The notes below the pieces were generated by a model that was not told where the DNA came from, ran no database searches, and was given only the letters and a program-made list of their open reading frames with translations. Shown in pieces: positions 1 to 6,372 of a stretch of 7,534 bases of DNA. The DNA comes from an uncultured Oscillospiraceae bacterium. GTDB lineage: Bacteria > Bacillota > Clostridia > Oscillospirales > Oscillospiraceae. How positions within the stretch are numbered: the first letter of the stretch is position 1; each line of letters starts with the position of its first letter. The position numbers were made by a program, and so were the translations under genes. The stretch covers positions 1 through 7,534 of the forward strand of contig CAAFMK010000183.1 of assembly GCA_900763995.1 (NCBI GenBank), given 5' to 3'.

Positions 1-39
1 CTCAGTAAAAAAATACTAGGAAAATATAGAGCAAGAGGG

Positions 40-45
40 TATAAT
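40..45 (+). promoter_or_regulatory. probable -10 box of the gap promoter
   Basis: A perfect TATAAT hexamer lies 52 bp before the gap start codon. No good TTGACA-like -35 box sits 16-18 bp upstream; positions 17-22 read TAGGAA. There is no TG extension either. The promoter call therefore rests on the -10 box and its position. The surrounding 97 bp are AT-rich and contain no other gene. Confidence 0.55.
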
Positions 46-97
46 AAACATATGATCGTGGCTGAACACGAGTAAAAAGTAGTAAGGAGTCGTTCAT

Positions 98-1108
98 ATG
101 AGCATTAAAGTAGGCATCAATGGATTTGGCCGTATTGGCCGTATGGTGTTCCGCGCCAGCCTGAATCATCCCGAGATCGAGGTCGTTGGTATCAACGATC
201 TGTGTCCCGCCGAGTATCTGGCCTATATGCTGAAGTATGATACCATGCACGGCAAGTGCGAGGCCGAGATCGGTCACACTGAGACCGCAATTATCGTCAA
301 CGGCAAGGAGATCCCTGTCAGCGCAGAGCGCAACCCCGCTGACCTGCCCTGGGGCAAGCTGGGTGCTGAGTATGTGGTGGAGTCCACCGGCCTGTTCCTG
401 ACCAAGGAGAAGGCTCAGGGCCACCTGGACGCTGGCGCAAAGAAGGTCATCATGTCCGCCCCCTCCAAGGATGACACCCCCATGTTCGTCTGCGGCGTCA
501 ACCTGGACAAGTACACCACCGACATGAACTTTGTCTCCAATGCCTCCTGCACCACCAACTGCCTGGCCCCCATCGCCAAGGTGCTCAACGACAACTGGGG
601 CATCACTGAGGGTCTGATGACCACCGTTCACTCCGTGACTGCCACCCAGAAGACCGTTGACGGCCCCTCTCTGAAGGACTGGCGCGGCGGCCGTGCTGCC
701 ACTGGCAACATCATCCCCTCCTCCACCGGTGCCGCTAAGGCTGTGGGCAAGGTCATCCCCGAGCTCAATGGCAAGCTGACCGGTATGTCCATGCGTGTTC
801 CCACCCTGGATGTGTCCGTGGTTGACCTGACCGTTAACCTGGCCAAGCCCGCCAAGTACGAGGAGATCTGCGCCGCTATGAAGGCCGCCTCTGAGGGTGA
901 GCTGAAGGGCGTTCTGGGCTACACTGATGAGGCTGTTGTGTCCTCCGACTTCCTGGGTGACACCCGCACCTCCATCTTTGATGCTGACGCCGGCATCGCT
1001 CTGACCGACACCTTTGTGAAGGTCGTGTCCTGGTACGACAACGAGATCGGCTACTCCAACAAGGTTCTGGAGCTGGTCGAGCATATGTACTCTGTGGATC
1101 ACAAGTAA
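98..1108 (+). CDS. gap: type I glyceraldehyde-3-phosphate dehydrogenase (NAD-dependent, glycolytic)
   Basis: This cytoplasmic enzyme oxidises and phosphorylates glyceraldehyde-3-phosphate to 1,3-bisphosphoglycerate with NAD+. The 336-residue length is normal for the family. The N-terminal Rossmann motif NGFGRIG spans residues 8-14. Asp34 in GINDL is the residue that favours NAD over NADP in the family. The catalytic Cys151 is in ASCTTNC and its partner His178 is in TTVHSVT. The C-terminal SWYDNEIGYSNKV signature is at about 311-323. An AAGGAG ribosome binding site at 84-89 lies 8 nt before the ATG and fixes the start. Codon use is strongly biased (CTG, AAG, GGC, ACC), as expected of a highly expressed gene. 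The segment DGPSLKDWRGGRAATGNIIP resembles E. coli GapA and eukaryotic enzymes more than Bacillus GapA, judged from memory. It is transcribed alone and converges on rny. Confidence 0.98.
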   Translation: MSIKVGINGFGRIGRMVFRASLNHPEIEVVGINDLCPAEYLAYMLKYDTMHGKCEAEIGHTETAIIVNGKEIPVSAERNPADLPWGKLGAEYVVESTGLFLTKEKAQGHLDAGAKKVIMSAPSKDDTPMFVCGVNLDKYTTDMNFVSNASCTTNCLAPIAKVLNDNWGITEGLMTTVHSVTATQKTVDGPSLKDWRGGRAATGNIIPSSTGAAKAVGKVIPELNGKLTGMSMRVPTLDVSVVDLTVNLAKPAKYEEICAAMKAASEGELKGVLGYTDEAVVSSDFLGDTRTSIFDADAGIALTDTFVKVVSWYDNEIGYSNKVLELVEHMYSVDHK

Positions 1109-1125
1109 TCCATTCCAAGTCTTTC

Positions 1126-1161
1126 AAAACTGGCGCCACAAAATTGTGGTGCCAGTTTTTT
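1126..1161 (+). terminator. intrinsic terminator of gap
   Basis: Arms at 1126-1140 and 1145-1159 pair over 15 bp, with one G-U pair, around a 4-nt loop (AAAT). The core is CTGGCGCCACA against TGTGGTGCCAG. A run of six T follows, at 1156-1161. The hairpin begins 18 nt after the gap stop codon. The opposite strand has only four T after the same stem, so it could act weakly in reverse. Confidence 0.93.
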
Positions 1162-1262
1162 GCACACAGAAGGAAGTTTAGGTGGAAAAATGGGGCAGGG
1201 AACCACCATGTATATGGAAAATCGGTACAGGATGGGGAATAGGACAAGGAAATAGAGCTGGT

Positions 1263-1292
1263 TTTCCACAAATAGATGAGAGATTGTGGAAA
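1263..1292. repeat. perfect 9-bp inverted repeat between two convergent terminators
   Basis: TTTCCACAA at 1263-1271 and TTGTGGAAA at 1284-1292 are exact inverse complements separated by 12 nt. A further related copy, GTGGAAAA at 1182-1189, could compete for the left arm. No T-run follows on either strand, so it is not an ordinary terminator. The rest of the 172 bp between the gap and rny terminators is purine-rich and has no supported gene. Confidence 0.6.
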
Positions 1293-1333
1293 GTGGTTTG
1301 GATGCTGAGTGCCACAGTCTGTACTGAATGGGC

Positions 1334-1367
1334 AAAAAAATCGGGACGCTTACAGCATCCCGATTTT
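1334..1367 (-). terminator. intrinsic terminator of rny
   Basis: Read on the - strand, AAAATCGGGATGC (1355-1367) pairs with GCGTCCCGATTTT (1337-1349) over 13 bp, with one T-G wobble and a 5-nt loop. T residues continue to 1334. It lies 12 nt past the rny stop codon and faces the gap terminator. Confidence 0.93.
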
Positions 1368-1379
1368 GCAATATCAAAG

Positions 1380-2933
1380 TTATTTGGCGTACTCGATGGC
1401 CTTGGTCTCACGGAGCAGGTGTACCTTGATCTGACCGGGATACTCAAGCTCATCCTCGATCTTCTTGGCAATGTCACGGGCCAGAATAACCATCTGATCC
1501 TCGCTGATTACATCGGGCTTGATCATGATCCGAACCTCACGGCCAGCCTGAATGGCAAAGGACTTTTCCACTCCGTTAAAGGAGGAGGTGATCTCCTCCA
1601 GAGTTTCCAGACGCTTGATATAGTTCTCCAGATTCTCACGCCGGGCACCGGGCCGGGCAGCTGAGATGGCATCAGCGGCCTGAACCAGACAGGCCACCAC
1701 AGTACGGGGTTCCACATCGTTGTGGTGGGCGTGAATGGCGTGGATCACATTCTCGCTCTCCCGGTACTTCCGGGCCAGCTCCACACCGATCTGAACATGG
1801 GAGCCCTCCACCTCGTGGTCAATGGCTTTACCCAGGTCATGAAGCAGACCGGCACGCTTGGCCTCCGCCACATTGGCCCCGATCTCAGAGGCCAGCAGGC
1901 CGGCGATATGGGACACCTCAATGGAGTGGTTGAGTACATTTTGTCCATAGCTGGTGCGGTAACGCATCCGACCCAGCAGCTTGACCAGCTCCGGGTGCAG
2001 GCCGTGAACGTTGGTTTCAAAAATGGCCCGCTCACCCTCAGACTTGATGACGGCGTCCACTTCACGCTTGGCCTTCTCCACCATCTCCTCAATACGGGCG
2101 GGATGGATCCGGCCATCCAAAATCAGCTTTTCCAAAGCCAGCCGGGCGATCTCCCGGCGCACAGGGTCAAAACAGGAGACGGTGATGGCCTCTGGTGTGT
2201 CATCAATGATCAGATCCACACCGGTCAGGGTCTCCAGAGTGCGGATGTTGCGGCCCTCACGGCCGATGATCCGGCCCTTCATCTCGTCATTGGGCAGGGG
2301 CACCACTGAGACGGTGGCCTCGGCCACATGATCTGCGGCACAGCGCTGAATGGCCAGGGAGATGATTTCCCGTGCCTTGGTGTCGGCCTCATCCTTAAAG
2401 CGGGTCTCGATCTCCTTGATCTTCATGGCCGCCTCGTGGGTGACATCCTCCTCCAGCTGACTGAGCAGGTAGTTCTTTGCCTCTGTGGCGGTCAGGCCGG
2501 AGATGCGCTCCAGCTCCTCAGTCTGCTTTTGCTTGAGCTCCTCAGCCTGGGCCTGAGTGGCATCCAGCTTGGACAGTTTGGAGGAGAGCTGCTCCTCCTT
2601 GCGTTCAATATTTTCAGTTTTACGATCCAGGTTCTCTTCTTTTTGCTGTAGGCGGCGTTCCTGCTTTTGCAGGTCAGCCCGGCGCTCTTTCTCTTCGCGT
2701 TCATAGTCGTTTTTGGCTTTCAGGATCTCCTCTTTTGCCTCTAACAGCACCTCGCGTTTTTTACTTTCAGCGCTTTTATAAGCCTCGTTGACAATGCGGG
2801 TGGCCTCATCCTCTGCTGAGCCAATCTCCCGTTCTGCGGTGGCCTTGCGCCGATTCCAGCCGAACAGAGCACCTATTACACCGGCGACGACGATACAGAT
2901 GACCGCCTCGATGATATAGGGCAAATATTCCAT
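1380..2933 (-). CDS. rny: ribonuclease Y (membrane-anchored endoribonuclease)
   Basis: RNase Y initiates mRNA decay and processing by endonucleolytic cleavage at the inner face of the membrane in many Firmicutes. The 517-residue length matches the usual of about 520. One transmembrane helix spans about residues 5-25. A long charged coiled coil, rich in Glu, Lys and Arg, runs from about 28 to 145. A KH RNA-binding domain carries the GRIIGREGRN motif at 220-229. The HD phosphohydrolase domain has His336 (LNHSIEV), the His365-Asp366 pair in LLHDLGKA, the HAHHND segment at 401-406 and Asp421. The ribosome binding site GGAGGTGT (2945-2952) is strong but unusually far from the ATG, 11 nt from its nearest edge. 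No in-frame start lies nearer to it. The gene appears monocistronic, with its own promoter at 3233-3261 and its own terminator. No key residue is missing. Confidence 0.98.
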   Translation of the reverse strand: MEYLPYIIEAVICIVVAGVIGALFGWNRRKATAEREIGSAEDEATRIVNEAYKSAESKKREVLLEAKEEILKAKNDYEREEKERRADLQKQERRLQQKEENLDRKTENIERKEEQLSSKLSKLDATQAQAEELKQKQTEELERISGLTATEAKNYLLSQLEEDVTHEAAMKIKEIETRFKDEADTKAREIISLAIQRCAADHVAEATVSVVPLPNDEMKGRIIGREGRNIRTLETLTGVDLIIDDTPEAITVSCFDPVRREIARLALEKLILDGRIHPARIEEMVEKAKREVDAVIKSEGERAIFETNVHGLHPELVKLLGRMRYRTSYGQNVLNHSIEVSHIAGLLASEIGANVAEAKRAGLLHDLGKAIDHEVEGSHVQIGVELARKYRESENVIHAIHAHHNDVEPRTVVACLVQAADAISAARPGARRENLENYIKRLETLEEITSSFNGVEKSFAIQAGREVRIMIKPDVISEDQMVILARDIAKKIEDELEYPGQIKVHLLRETKAIEYAK

Positions 2934-3023
2934 ACTAGACGATTACACCTCCAAAAAATTGGGCAATTCCGCCCTGGTTGGACCCAGCTGGAACCACAGA
3001 GAAATATAGTGCAAATCAGCCAA

Positions 3024-3047
3024 GATCCCCATACAACATGGTCGATC
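3024..3047 (-). other. stem-loop in the rny leader
   Basis: GATC plus CCAT pair with ATGG plus GATC. There is a small 2x1 internal loop and a 5-nt apical loop. Outer flanks AAGATCCCC and GGGGTCTT (plus strand) offer an alternative, overlapping pairing. It lies roughly 70 nt before the rny ribosome binding site and no T-run follows it. Confidence 0.35.
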
Positions 3048-3090
3048 TCAGGGGTCTTTGAGGTAAATTTCCATGCAGATGCCATAGATG

Positions 3091-3117
3091 CAACAGTGCG
3101 GTGTTCCCATAGTATTC
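3091..3117 (-). repeat. shared leader motif, copy 1 (possible second rny promoter)
   Basis: The plus-strand sequence matches 7372-7399 apart from four substitutions and one single-base gap. A shared block of ten identical bases, GTGCGGTGTT, is followed by CC and ATAGTAT. Read on the - strand it gives AATACT (a -10-like hexamer at 3111-3116), then GGGAACACCGCAC. No good -35 box is seen upstream of this copy. It may instead be an RNA or protein recognition element within the leader. Confidence 0.5.
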
Positions 3118-3153
3118 TGCGACGGACCGCCGCAAAAAGTGCAGATAAAAGCC

Positions 3154-3185
3154 GCAAGAGCACAGAAAAACCCTGTTACCCTTGC
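3154..3185 (-). other. second stem-loop of the rny leader
   Basis: On the transcript, GCAAG pairs with CTTGC. Past an internal loop, ACAG pairs with CTGT around a 7-nt GGTTTTT loop. It directly abuts the first hairpin, so the two could stack coaxially. Confidence 0.4.
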
Positions 3186-3217
3186 GACAAATGAAAAACA
3201 TCCCCAAAGTTTTTCAT
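3176..3217 (-). CDS. candidate 13-codon leader ORF upstream of rny
   Basis: An ATG begins about 10 nt after the predicted rny transcription start and reads MKNFGDVFHLSQG before a TAA stop. A weak AGGA ribosome-binding element sits 5 nt upstream. The start codon lies within the 5' hairpin, and the ORF ends within the second hairpin, so translation would disturb both. An ATG here could easily arise by chance. There is no run of repeated codons typical of amino-acid attenuators. This is a possibility only. Confidence 0.2.
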   Translation of the reverse strand: MKNFGDVFHLSQG

Positions 3218-3224
3218 ACTTGTC
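3186..3224 (-). other. strong stem-loop at the 5' end of the rny transcript
   Basis: On the transcript, GACAA pairs with TTGTC. After a 2-nt bulge (GU on the 5' side), ATGAAAAAC pairs with GTTTTTCAT. That is 14 bp in total, around a 9-nt loop. It begins within a few nucleotides of the predicted transcription start. No T-run follows, so it is not a terminator. A stem at the very 5' end is the kind of structure that can shield an mRNA from 5'-dependent decay. Confidence 0.55.
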
Positions 3225-3232
3225 CTGTGTAT

Positions 3233-3261
3233 ATTGTAAAGGCAACCTGCTTTTATGTCAA
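3233..3261 (-). promoter_or_regulatory. sigma-A type promoter for rny
   Basis: On the - strand, a perfect TTGACA (3256-3261) is followed by a 17-bp spacer and TACAAT (3233-3238), which differs from consensus at one position. Transcription should start at about 3226-3228, giving a leader of about 290 nt before rny. The promoter lies just beyond the weak spoIID terminator, so rny is probably expressed independently of spoIID. Confidence 0.85.
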
Positions 3262-3296
3262 GATTTATTCATATTTATCAAGGGGAGTTTTTTGGG

Positions 3297-3323
3297 TAAA
3301 AGACCTTGGAAACACAAGGTCTT
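3297..3323 (-). terminator. weak terminator of spoIID overlapping its stop codon
   Basis: AAGACCTTG (3315-3323) and CAAGGTCTT (3300-3308) form a perfect 9-bp stem with a 6-nt loop. The stem takes in part of the TAA stop codon at 3322-3324. The T-tract after the stem is short (TTTTAC), so termination may be incomplete and some read-through into rny is possible. Confidence 0.6.
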
Positions 3324-4389
3324 ACCACAGCTGATCCACCTGGGTGCCGGTGTAATACCAGGTGAGAATGTCACGAAAGCTGTCCCCTGATTTGGCCATG
3401 GCGTTGGCCCCATACTGGCTCATCCCTACCCCGTGTCCATAGCCCGTCACATCAAATTTAAAATTACTTCCATCCCAGGATACCGCAAAGCAGGCCGAGC
3501 GCAAAGAGAGCACCGAGCGCACCTGACTGCCTGTCAAGGTGACTCCCCCCACCGGGATGGAGATGACCCCGCCCCCCGCATTCCGGCTGGCCTGACCAAA
3601 CCAGGTGCCGGGATCGCCGGACAGATCAATGCTGGGGTAGGCGGCTGACAGAAGGGACTTGACCTCCTGTGAGGAGAGCACCGCCTGGGTGTGGTAGTTT
3701 GGCACCTCGTCCCCCTCGGGACTGTCTACACTTTTTAGATAGTCCACAGAGTTGCCCCATACCTCCACCGCATCCACCGTTTTCCCCGCGGCGGAGGAGA
3801 AGAACAGGGCCTGAATGGGCTGTCCCTCGTAGAGGATGCCCAGCCCATCACTGCCAGATACGGCCTGCTGGATCTTCTGGGTGTACTCCTGGGCCTTTTC
3901 TCCCCAGCGGGCCTGGGCATCCTCAGGTGTGATATAGGCCTGACAGCAGCGACTGTCCCCACAGATGTCCGCATCCGGGTGTTTGTCTGTGTGACTGCCC
4001 TGTCGGATGACCGTGTAGGTGCGGGCGGCACAGGCCTGGGCCTTCAGGGCCTCAGGCTCAAAGGAGGCGGGCATCTCAGCGGCCACCACCCCAAAGAGAT
4101 AGTCGGACATGGACAGCTCCACCACCGCTCCGCTGGTGGTTTTCAGCCGCACAGGCCGCCCCTTGTCCTTGGCGGCCCCTGTGGTCACCACCCGGTCAAT
4201 GGGCAGGGTGGCCTCCGGCTGGTGGGTGTGGGAGGGGGTGGAAGTGTCCTCCTTTTGGTAGAGGGGCTCACCACGCATAAAGAGCAGGGGGAGAAAAAAC
4301 AGTACCATCGTCACAATAAGTGCCATGGTCACCACAGACCGAATCCTGGCACAGGATGAATGTTTTGAACTCTTTTCCCGCACTGGCAT
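3322..4389 (-). CDS. spoIID: stage II sporulation protein D (peptidoglycan lytic transglycosylase)
   Basis: SpoIID is a membrane-anchored lytic transglycosylase. It works with SpoIIP and SpoIIM to remodel septal peptidoglycan so the mother cell can engulf the forespore. The 355-residue product has one transmembrane anchor at about 22-38 and a low-complexity linker. The catalytic-domain signature VVAAEMPASFEPEALKAQA starts at 101, and Glu105 is the expected catalytic acid. A likely metal-binding stretch includes His137, Cys143, Cys148 and Cys149. The C-terminal motif GYGHGVGMSQYGA is at 316-328. I chose the ATG at 4389 because an AGGGGG ribosome binding site lies 7 nt upstream. An in-frame ATG at 4458 would add 23 residues without family likeness and has only a weak AAGG upstream. 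A sigma-E-like promoter at 4495-4523 fits mother-cell expression. Confidence 0.95.
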   Translation of the reverse strand: MPVREKSSKHSSCARIRSVVTMALIVTMVLFFLPLLFMRGEPLYQKEDTSTPSHTHQPEATLPIDRVVTTGAAKDKGRPVRLKTTSGAVVELSMSDYLFGVVAAEMPASFEPEALKAQACAARTYTVIRQGSHTDKHPDADICGDSRCCQAYITPEDAQARWGEKAQEYTQKIQQAVSGSDGLGILYEGQPIQALFFSSAAGKTVDAVEVWGNSVDYLKSVDSPEGDEVPNYHTQAVLSSQEVKSLLSAAYPSIDLSGDPGTWFGQASRNAGGGVISIPVGGVTLTGSQVRSVLSLRSACFAVSWDGSNFKFDVTGYGHGVGMSQYGANAMAKSGDSFRDILTWYYTGTQVDQLW

Positions 4390-4397
4390 AACAAAAC

Positions 4398-4427
4398 CCC
4401 CTGTTCTGTCGCAGCTGTATACAGGGG
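4398..4427 (-). promoter_or_regulatory. possible hairpin masking the spoIID ribosome binding site
   Basis: On the transcript CCCCTGT (4421-4427) pairs perfectly with ACAGGGG (4398-4404) across a 16-nt loop. The right arm contains most of the AGGGGG ribosome binding site for the ATG at 4389. A second CCCCTGT lies directly upstream of the left arm and could pair instead. The effect on translation is inferred only. Confidence 0.35.
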
Positions 4428-4494
4428 ACAGGGGCTGGGGGATAAACTGTGCCTCCATGGACCTTGTCCCATGCTGCTTGTCTGCTCTGGGTAC

Positions 4495-4523
4495 ATTCTA
4501 TGGACACAGGGGGTGGAGTATGC
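4495..4523 (-). promoter_or_regulatory. candidate sigma-E promoter of spoIID
   Basis: On the - strand, GCATACT (4517-4523) is followed by a 14-bp spacer and CATAGAAT (4495-4502). The known Bacillus sigma-E pattern is roughly KMATATT, 14-15 bp, CATACAAT, so each box has one mismatch. The predicted start, near 4488, is about 100 nt before the preferred spoIID ATG and 30 nt before the alternative one. It lies immediately beyond the lepA terminator. spoIID belongs to the sigma-E regulon in B. subtilis. Confidence 0.65.
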
Positions 4524-4526
4524 CAG

Positions 4527-4557
4527 AAAAAATGGGGACAGCCCAATGGCTATCCCC
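4527..4557 (-). terminator. intrinsic terminator of lepA
   Basis: Read on the - strand, GGGGATAGCC (4548-4557) pairs with GGCTGTCCCC (4534-4543) over 10 bp, with one wobble and a 4-nt ATTG loop. A T-run follows at 4527-4532. The stem starts 6 nt past the lepA stop codon and separates lepA from the spoIID promoter. Confidence 0.93.
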
Positions 4558-4563
4558 CAAAAA

Positions 4564-6372
4564 TTATTCCTCATCCAGCTTGAGTACCGCCATAAATGCC
4601 TCGGTAGGCAGCTGGACAGTACCCAGTGTACGCATTTTTTTCTTACCCTCTTTCTGCTTTTCCAGCAGCTTCTTCTTTCGGGTGATGTCGCCGCCGTAGC
4701 ACTTGGCAAGCACATCCTTGCGCATGGCCTTGACCGTTTCCCGGGCGATGACCTTGCCGCCGATGGCCGCCTGTACAGGCACCTCGAAGAGCTGGCGGGG
4801 GATGTTCTCCTTGAGCTTCTCACAGATTTTCCGGGCTCGGCTGTAGGCCTTCTCCCGGTGGACAATAAAGCTCAAAGCGTCCACCTGATCGCCGTTAAGG
4901 AGCAGATCCACCTTCACCAGATCGCTGTTTTGATAGCCCTCCAGCTCGTAGTCCAAGCTGGCGTAGCCCTTGGTGCGGGCCTTCAGAGCATCAAAGAAGT
5001 CATAGATGATTTCACCGATGGGCATGGAGTAGTGCAGCTCCACCAGATTGGTGTCCAGATACTGCATATCCTTAAAAACCCCCCGGCGCTCCTGACACAT
5101 GGGCATGATATTGCCCACATAGTCGGGGGGAGCGATGATGGACACCTTGGCGTATGGCTCCCTGGCCTGGGCGATGGAGCCGGGGTCGGGGTAGTTGTGG
5201 GGGTTATCCACCCGGACAACGGTGCCGTCTGTCTTGGTGGCCTCATAGATGACGGAGGGCAGGGTGGTGACCAGATCCAGGTCAAACTCACGCTCCAGCC
5301 GCTCCTGAATGATCTCCATGTGGAGCATCCCCAAAAAGCCGCAGCGGAAGCCAAAGCCCAGCGCCACAGAGGACTCGGGTTCAAAGGACAAAGAGGCGTC
5401 ATTGAGCTGTAACCGCTCCAGCGCGTCCCGCAGGTCGGGATACTTGCTGCCGTCCTCGGTGTAAATACCACAGTAGACCATGGCCTGGGCGGGATGGTAG
5501 CCGGGCAGGGCCTCGCTGGCGCACTGCTCCGCCCCAGTGATGGTGTCACCCACCCGGGTGTCCTTCACATTTTTGATGGAGGCGGTAAACCAGCCCACCT
5601 CACCGGCTGTGAGGGAGGGGGTGGACTCCATACCAAGAGGCTTGAGATAGCCGCAGTCCAATACGGTGTACTGGGCACCGGAGGCCATCATTTTCACATT
5701 CATGCCCTTTTTCAGGGTGCCCTCCATAATGCGGAAGTAGACGATAACACCCACATAGGGGTCATACTGGCTGTCAAAGATCAGGGCCTTTAGAGGGGCA
5801 TCCGGGTCACCCTCCGGGCTGGGGATATTCTGGACGATGTCCTCCAGCACAGCGGGGATATTGACCCCCTGCTTGGCGGAGATCTCTGGGGCGTCCTGGG
5901 CTGGGAGGGCCAGAATATTCTCCACCTCCTCCTTGACCCGCTTGGGGTCAGCGGCGGGGAGGTCAATTTTATTGATGACGGGCAGGATCTCCAGATCGTG
6001 CTCCATGGCCAGATAGGTGTTGGCCAGGGTCTGGGCCTCAATGCCCTGAGAGGCATCTACAATGAGCACCGCCCCCTCACAGGCGGCCAGAGAGCGGGAG
6101 ACCTCATAGTTAAAGTCCACATGGCCCGGGGTGTCGATGAGGTTCAGGTGGTAGGTCTCACCGTCCTGGGCCTTGTAGTCCAGCCGGACGGCCCGGGCCT
6201 TGATGGTGATGCCCCGCTCACGCTCCAGATCCATGTTGTCCAGCAGCTGACTTTCCATCTGCCGCTGCTCCACAGCGCCGCACAGCTCGATAAGCCGGTC
6301 GGACAGGGTGGATTTCCCGTGGTCAATATGTGCAATGATGGAAAAATTGCGAATTTTCGTCTGATCTGTCAT
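4564..6372 (-). CDS. lepA: elongation factor 4 (LepA), ribosome-associated GTPase
   Basis: LepA/EF4 is a conserved translational GTPase that binds the ribosome. It has been linked to back-translocation and to initiation or 30S assembly. The 602-residue product has the usual family length of about 600. The GTPase motifs are G1 AHIDHGKS at 14-21, G2 GITI at 54-57, G3 DTPGH at 80-84, G4 NKID at 134-137 and G5 SAK at 165-167. EF-G-like domains II, III and V follow. The LepA-specific C-terminal domain holds the basic stretch CYGGDITRKKKLLEKQK at 558-574. The ATG at 6372 is preferred because GGAGGTA (6382-6388) precedes it. An in-frame TTG at 6393 would place that site inside the gene. The gene follows the XRE regulator on the same strand after 88 bp, and no clear promoter of its own is visible. 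Confidence 0.98.
   Translation of the reverse strand: MTDQTKIRNFSIIAHIDHGKSTLSDRLIELCGAVEQRQMESQLLDNMDLERERGITIKARAVRLDYKAQDGETYHLNLIDTPGHVDFNYEVSRSLAACEGAVLIVDASQGIEAQTLANTYLAMEHDLEILPVINKIDLPAADPKRVKEEVENILALPAQDAPEISAKQGVNIPAVLEDIVQNIPSPEGDPDAPLKALIFDSQYDPYVGVIVYFRIMEGTLKKGMNVKMMASGAQYTVLDCGYLKPLGMESTPSLTAGEVGWFTASIKNVKDTRVGDTITGAEQCASEALPGYHPAQAMVYCGIYTEDGSKYPDLRDALERLQLNDASLSFEPESSVALGFGFRCGFLGMLHMEIIQERLEREFDLDLVTTLPSVIYEATKTDGTVVRVDNPHNYPDPGSIAQAREPYAKVSIIAPPDYVGNIMPMCQERRGVFKDMQYLDTNLVELHYSMPIGEIIYDFFDALKARTKGYASLDYELEGYQNSDLVKVDLLLNGDQVDALSFIVHREKAYSRARKICEKLKENIPRQLFEVPVQAAIGGKVIARETVKAMRKDVLAKCYGGDITRKKKLLEKQKEGKKKMRTLGTVQLPTEAFMAVLKLDEE

Larger units (their letters stand above)
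2934..3228 (-). other. long structured 5' leader of rny
   Basis: This stretch of about 290 nt lies between the rny promoter and the start codon and holds no conserved gene. In transcript order it contains a 14-bp bulged hairpin (3186-3224), a second hairpin (3154-3185) and a GC-rich imperfect palindrome around 3121-3135. After these come the motif shared with the XRE-gene leader (3091-3117), a third hairpin (3024-3047) and the ribosome binding site. A 95-codon open frame crosses it and runs into rny, but looks like chance. The length and amount of structure suggest post-transcriptional control. This is inference. Confidence 0.6.

Noticed and set aside
2..1102. 366-codon open frame on the strand opposite gap
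   Set aside because: It is a mirror of the highly codon-biased gap gene. Its protein is Gly/His/Val-rich low-complexity sequence, and gap itself is certain.
1182..1664. 160-codon plus-strand open frame starting between the gap and rny terminators
   Set aside because: Most of it lies opposite the 3' end of rny and through its terminator. The part outside has no similarity that I recognise.
2876..3163. 95-codon open frame crossing the rny leader and the rny start
   Set aside because: It has no good ribosome binding site and overlaps the rny start in another frame. Its product is rich in Trp, Arg and Ser, unlike a conserved protein; chance is the simpler explanation.
3186..3224. Terminator or attenuator call for the first rny leader hairpin
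   Set aside because: No T-run follows the stem in the transcript direction, so intrinsic termination is not supported.
4471..5412. 313-codon open frame on the plus strand opposite lepA
   Set aside because: It is antisense to a well-conserved stretch of lepA, has no ribosome binding site or recognisable domain, and its composition is that of a shadow frame.
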